From: Planctomycetota bacterium
Lineage (GTDB): Bacteria; Planctomycetota; Phycisphaerae; Phycisphaerales; UBA1924
Direction: 5' to 3'
Length of the DNA: 8,360 nucleotides
Assembly (NCBI GenBank): GCA_023434205.1
Contig: JAEYTB010000217.1
Span: 1-8,360, forward strand
The position numbers were made by a program, and so were the translations under genes. This document shows positions 6,071 to 8,360 of this stretch, piece after piece. The stretch's first letter is position 1. Every line of letters begins with the position of its first letter. The notes beneath the pieces were generated by a model, which saw nothing but the letters and a program-made list of their open reading frames with translations, had not been told where the DNA came from and ran no database searches.

Positions 6071-6086
6071 GGGCACGTCCGTGCCC
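6071..6086 (-). other. Hairpin at the predicted 5' end of the mraZ mRNA
   Basis: GGGCAC (6071-6076) pairs with GTGCCC (6081-6086) over a 4-base loop. On the minus strand, the candidate -10 ends at 6094, so transcription should start near 6090-6086, placing this stem at or within a few bases of the RNA 5' end and about 60 bases before the mraZ ATG. Confidence 0.45.
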
Positions 6087-6093
6087 GAGTGGG

Positions 6094-6122
6094 AAGATAC
6101 GACACTTTGCCACACTTTGCAA
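6094..6122 (-). promoter_or_regulatory. Candidate sigma-70-type mraZ promoter
   Basis: On the minus strand TTGCAA (6117-6122) and TATCTT (6094-6099) are 17 bases apart and each matches 4 of 6 consensus positions. The predicted 5' untranslated region is about 80 bases. One AAAGTGT repeat lies wholly within the spacer and the other spans the -35 boundary, so a protein bound there would block RNA polymerase. Confidence 0.5.
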
Positions 6123-6138
6123 CACCAACCCTCACTGA
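6102..6138 (-). promoter_or_regulatory. 10-bp-phased direct repeats: candidate MraZ boxes
   Basis: Read on the minus strand, four 7-mers occur every 10 bases: TCAGTGA (6138-6132), TTGGTGT (6128-6122), AAAGTGT (6118-6112) and AAAGTGT (6108-6102), separated by the trinucleotides GGG, TGC and GGC. Two copies are exact, two are degenerate but keep the GTG core. One-helical-turn spacing with three-base gaps is the arrangement known for MraZ operators; the sequence matches the AAAGTG(T/G) type that I recall being reported for Mollicutes rather than the TGGGN type of E. coli. They overlap the mraZ promoter, which suggests autorepression. Confidence 0.6.
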
Positions 6139-6267
6139 GCCTGGTTTTCTGAGTAATGTGTGGAAAAACTGTGACCAACCTCACCCGAACGGGCGGCGAT
6201 CTTTCCCAAAATACCAAGTGATTGCACCGGAATCCCTCTTGGCCGGTGTATAGACGGGTGGGAGCAC

Positions 6268-6272
6268 AGGAG
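6268..6272 (+). promoter_or_regulatory. Ribosome binding site of the flavin reductase gene
   Basis: AGGAG 4 bases before the ATG at 6277; the clearest Shine-Dalgarno sequence on the plus strand in this part and the reason for selecting this start. Confidence 0.65.
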
Positions 6273-6276
6273 TCCC

Positions 6277-6765
6277 ATGACTACACCCGAGCCTGGTGTT
6301 GCCCGATTCACCCTCCCCGACCTCGGCCGCGGCATGTTTGTGCTCACCGCGCACCACGAGGGCAAGCGTTCCGGGGTCATCGTCCGCTCCGTGCAGGTGT
6401 GCGCCGACGACCCGCCCCTGGTCGCGGTCGCGGTGCGGACGGGTCATGGCATCGACCCTTTGATCCGGGACAGCCACGCCTTCGCGGTCTGCCGCGTGAA
6501 CCCGACGGACCGTCTGCTGCTCCGCAAGCTGGCCGAGCCTGCGCGCGGGCGGGACAGCGACCCCTTCGACTGCGTGCGGGTTGAGCGGCTGGTGACCGGG
6601 GCCCCGGTGCTCGCGCGGACGGCGCTCGCGGTGGACTGCGAGGTCGTCCGCCACTTTGACCTTGAGGCCGACCACGAGCTGTTCATCGGACTGGTGCGCG
6701 CCTTCAGGCAGGGTGATGCCCCGCCCACGATCATCGAGCCGGCGCTGCCGCGCGCACGGCCGTGA
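6277..6765 (+). CDS. Flavin reductase-like FMN-binding split-barrel protein
   Basis: The 162-residue product resembles flavin reductase-domain proteins (DIM6/NTAB family), which bind FMN and use NAD(P)H to supply reduced flavin to partner oxygenases, or act as stand-alone oxidoreductases. Supporting blocks are GKRSGVIVRSVQVCADDPPL (29-48), where the family has its flavin-binding NGxT/SxxSVSxDPPL segment, then GHGIDPLIRDSHAFAVCRV (57-75) matching the family's SxTxxLIxxSGxFAVNxL, and DCEVVRHFDLEADHELFIGL (120-139) matching its CxVxxxxxxGDHxLFIGxV. The ATG at 6277 follows AGGAG (6268-6272) by 4 bases, a good start. It is divergent from mraZ and its last 35 bases are also coding on the other strand for the glycosyltransferase C-terminus. 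No oxygenase partner is nearby, so the physiological substrate is unknown. Confidence 0.85.
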   Translation: MTTPEPGVARFTLPDLGRGMFVLTAHHEGKRSGVIVRSVQVCADDPPLVAVAVRTGHGIDPLIRDSHAFAVCRVNPTDRLLLRKLAEPARGRDSDPFDCVRVERLVTGAPVLARTALAVDCEVVRHFDLEADHELFIGLVRAFRQGDAPPTIIEPALPRARP

Positions 6766-7903
6766 TCTCGCGCCGCACCGCCTCGTCGAAGCGTGCCTCG
6801 CTGAACCGCTGCGCGTTGGCGCGGCACGCTTCCGGGTTTCCTGGGCACCGCGCGATCGCGGCGAGAAGACTTTCCGGCGTGGCCTTGTCGAACAGGACGC
6901 CGGTGGACCGTGACCCCCCCACCGCCGACACGTCGAGCACCGTTTCGAGGGCGCCCCCCGCCGCCCGCGCGACCACCGGCAGCCCGCACGCCTGGGCCTC
7001 CACCGCGACGATCCCGAAGTCCTCAACCTGGGGGAACAACAGCACCGACGCCCGCTGGTAGTGCGACGCGAGCTGGTCGTCGTCGATGCGGCCGGTGAAC
7101 GTGACGGTCGGCCCCGCCCGCGCCGCCAGGGCCCGCCGCTCCGAGCCGTCCCCCACCACCGTGAGCGCGTGCCGCGCGCGGTTCGCGGCGTCGATCGCCA
7201 GGTCCACGCGTTTGTAAGGCTCAAGGGCCGACACGACGAGCCAGGGTGCGTCGGGCTCGCGCGGACCGAACGGCCCTTCGAAAAACATCGCCCGCACCGG
7301 CGGGTGGATGACAACCGAATCTCTCCCGTAGCAGCGGCGGACCTCCGCCGCGGTGTGCGCGGAGTTGGCGATAAACCGTGTGACGTGGCGCGCGGTCTCG
7401 CGGTCCCACGCGCGGAACCGCTCGCCGACAATCCGCAGACCGACGCCGCGCAGCCCTGAGCGGTACTGGTCGGTCTGCGACCACACGTACCGCGCGGGGC
7501 TGTGGCAGTAGCACAGGTGCGGCACGCCGGGGGGCGTTCGCAGGCCCTTGATCGCGGCGGAGCTGGTGGAGATCACCAGGTCGATGGGGCGGCGGGCGTG
7601 CTCGCGCGCCAGCATGCCGGAGAGCTCGCGCACCGCCGCGGGGTACTGCGCCAGCAGCCATCGCCGCAGCGTGTTGGACCAGGGCCGCCGGCCGAGGCTC
7701 GCGACGTGCGTTTCAAACGCGCTCACCGAAGGGCCGATGGGCCGCCCGTCGTTGAACATCGTGAACAGGCCCGCCGGCTCGTGCTCGCGCCGGATCAGCG
7801 AGGCGATCCGCTCCAGCACGTGCTCACCGCCGCGCACGCCGCAGAGCCAGTCGTGGGCCAGGGCGATCCTCAGGCGTGGGGTTGTGGAACTGCTGTCTAC
7901 CAT
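6731..7903 (-). CDS. GT4-family glycosyltransferase (GT-B fold, mannosyltransferase-like)
   Basis: The 390-residue cytosolic or membrane-associated enzyme transfers a sugar from a nucleotide donor to a glycan or lipid-linked acceptor. It has a complete GT-B architecture. In the N-terminal domain, AHDWLCGVRGGE (16-27) forms the acceptor-side glycine loop, and YCHSPARYVW (132-141) is a block typical of the WbaZ/MtfB-like subgroup of O-antigen mannosyltransferases. In the C-terminal domain are VSALEPYKRVDLAIDA (224-239), GDGSE (251-255) and the EDFGIVAVE (294-302) E-x7-E catalytic/donor-binding motif, followed by AQACGLPVVA (303-312). No truncation is seen. The ATG at 7903 is the only normal start before the conserved LRIALAHDW, yet it has no Shine-Dalgarno sequence and lies 5 bases from the divergent amidohydrolase ATG. 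Its 3' end overlaps the convergent flavin reductase gene by 35 bases. A role in surface polysaccharide synthesis is inferred; the sugar is not certain. Confidence 0.93.
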   Translation of the reverse strand: MVDSSSTTPRLRIALAHDWLCGVRGGEHVLERIASLIRREHEPAGLFTMFNDGRPIGPSVSAFETHVASLGRRPWSNTLRRWLLAQYPAAVRELSGMLAREHARRPIDLVISTSSAAIKGLRTPPGVPHLCYCHSPARYVWSQTDQYRSGLRGVGLRIVGERFRAWDRETARHVTRFIANSAHTAAEVRRCYGRDSVVIHPPVRAMFFEGPFGPREPDAPWLVVSALEPYKRVDLAIDAANRARHALTVVGDGSERRALAARAGPTVTFTGRIDDDQLASHYQRASVLLFPQVEDFGIVAVEAQACGLPVVARAAGGALETVLDVSAVGGSRSTGVLFDKATPESLLAAIARCPGNPEACRANAQRFSEARFDEAVRREITAVRAAAPAR

Positions 7904-7908
7904 GCGTC

Positions 7909-8360
7909 ATGGCCGCCGAACCGAGCCGGGAACCCACCATCGAAGCGCCGGCGGCCGAGCCGGCGCCGGTCGCCCGCGTCGCGGCCAACCGCTTCGGGCT
8001 GGATTATCGCAGGGAAGCCGCGGCGCTGCGCGACCCGCCCGTGCCGATCGTGGACATCCACGCGCATATCAACGGCCGCGGGGCGGCGGAGATCTACGCG
8101 AAGGTCGCTTCGCTCTTCGGCGTTTCGCGCGTCTTCACCATGGTCCGGCTGAGCGAGGCGGCGGCCGTCCGCGATGTGCTGGGCGACAGAGTGCGGTACA
8201 TCGCGTTCCCCGACTTCCGGCAGGAGGACCGACGCCGGGCCTTTACCGAGGACTTCCTGCGCGACATCGAGGTCTTCCACGCCCAGTTCGGCGCCCGGAT
8301 CGTCAAGCTGTGGAACGCGCCCCGCATCCGCGAGTTCTTCCCCGGCGAGAGCGGGCGCGA
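7909..8360 (+). CDS. Amidohydrolase family 2 metal-dependent hydrolase, 5' part (cut by the window edge)
   Basis: An open reading frame of 150 codons plus two bases runs off the right edge. After an Ala/Pro/Glu-rich N-terminus (about 1-28) the sequence PIVDIHAHING (46-56) gives the metal-binding D-x-H-x-H (H51, H53) at the first strand of an amidohydrolase TIM barrel. VSRVFTMVRLSE (72-83), RYIAFPDF (96-103) and ARIVKLWNAPRI (129-140) continue the alternating strand/helix pattern of amidohydrolase-2 proteins (ACMSD/uracil-URE-like hydrolases and decarboxylases); K133 in the KLW block may be a functional lysine. The later metal ligands lie outside the window, so the reaction cannot be specified. 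ATG at 7909 has no Shine-Dalgarno sequence; a -10-like TACCAT (7898-7903) could produce a leaderless transcript. GTG at 7876 or TTG at 7882 are in-frame alternatives, but would lie inside the divergent glycosyltransferase gene. Confidence 0.83.
   Translation, partial: MAAEPSREPTIEAPAAEPAPVARVAANRFGLDYRREAAALRDPPVPIVDIHAHINGRGAAEIYAKVASLFGVSRVFTMVRLSEAAAVRDVLGDRVRYIAFPDFRQEDRRRAFTEDFLRDIEVFHAQFGARIVKLWNAPRIREFFPGESGR

Larger units (their letters stand above)
6009..6276. promoter_or_regulatory. Divergent intergenic regulatory region between mraZ and the flavin reductase gene
   Basis: This 268-base region contains the lowest-GC stretch of the window (about 6092-6240). The mraZ side is well explained by a candidate promoter and phased repeats (6094-6138) and a hairpin at the predicted 5' end (6071-6086). 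On the plus strand I see no convincing promoter for the flavin reductase gene; TATAGA at 6249-6254 is a possible -10, but no properly spaced -35 is present (TTGCAC at 6222-6227 would leave a 21-base spacer). Confidence 0.6.

Noticed and set aside
6159..6167. DnaA-box-like TGTGGAAAA near the mraZ promoter
   Set aside because: One mismatch to the consensus and only one copy in the AT-richer intergenic stretch; no cluster of boxes or replication genes, so no origin is claimed.
7897..8280. 127-codon minus-strand frame opposite the right-edge gene
   Set aside because: The opposite strand encodes an amidohydrolase with a clear VDIHAHI metal motif; the antisense frame shows no recognisable domain.

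Overview
This is a GC-rich bacterial window with eight clear protein genes, one of them cut by the right edge, and short, structured intergenic regions. Third codon positions are mostly G or C, the CxxCGYDLxGL...CPECG membrane-anchored zinc ribbon at 1888-2493 is a domain style common in Planctomycetota, and an orphan MraZ is present. Together these suggest a planctomycete, perhaps Phycisphaerae-like. The assignment rests on recognised protein style only, with moderate to low confidence. I see no tRNA, rRNA, CRISPR array, insertion sequence or phage gene.

Layout. A plus-strand gene (11-1879) encodes a peptide/oligopeptide ABC transporter solute-binding protein and meets the minus-strand block tail to tail after 8 bases. 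The minus-strand block, read from right to left, starts with mraZ (6008-5547). It is followed by a structured 3' region with two terminator-like hairpins (5363-5394 and 5267-5300), a small lipoprotein (5237-5049), a multi-zinc-ribbon protein (4960-4295), a two-domain GNAT acyltransferase plus PLP aminotransferase fusion (4209-2503), and a zinc-ribbon membrane protein (2493-1888) whose ribosome binding site overlaps the stop codon of the fusion gene. To the right of mraZ lies a 268-base divergent regulatory region, then a plus-strand flavin-reductase-like protein (6277-6765). Its 3' end overlaps a convergent GT4 glycosyltransferase by 35 bp (7903-6731). The last gene is a truncated amidohydrolase on the plus strand (7909 to the edge), whose ATG is only 5 bases from the divergent glycosyltransferase ATG.

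How the parts may work together. MraZ is a DNA-binding regulator of division and cell-wall genes, but here no rsmH or ftsL follows it; its transcript appears to end in two tandem terminators. Its upstream region carries 10-bp-phased repeats (two exact AAAGTGT copies and two degenerate ones). The exact copies lie in and next to the spacer of a plausible sigma-70-type promoter, which fits autoregulation. The GNAT-PLP fusion has its own candidate promoter and is probably translated together with the membrane zinc-ribbon protein. Its substrate cannot be read from the sequence. The remaining genes look like general metabolism (peptide uptake, flavin reduction, amide or C-C hydrolysis) and surface polysaccharide synthesis.

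The most interesting items are the phased repeats at the mraZ promoter, the stand-alone mraZ, the GNAT-PLP fusion with its coupled membrane protein, and the placement of perfect hairpins at the predicted 5' ends of two transcripts. I see no convincing new multi-gene defence or mobile system.
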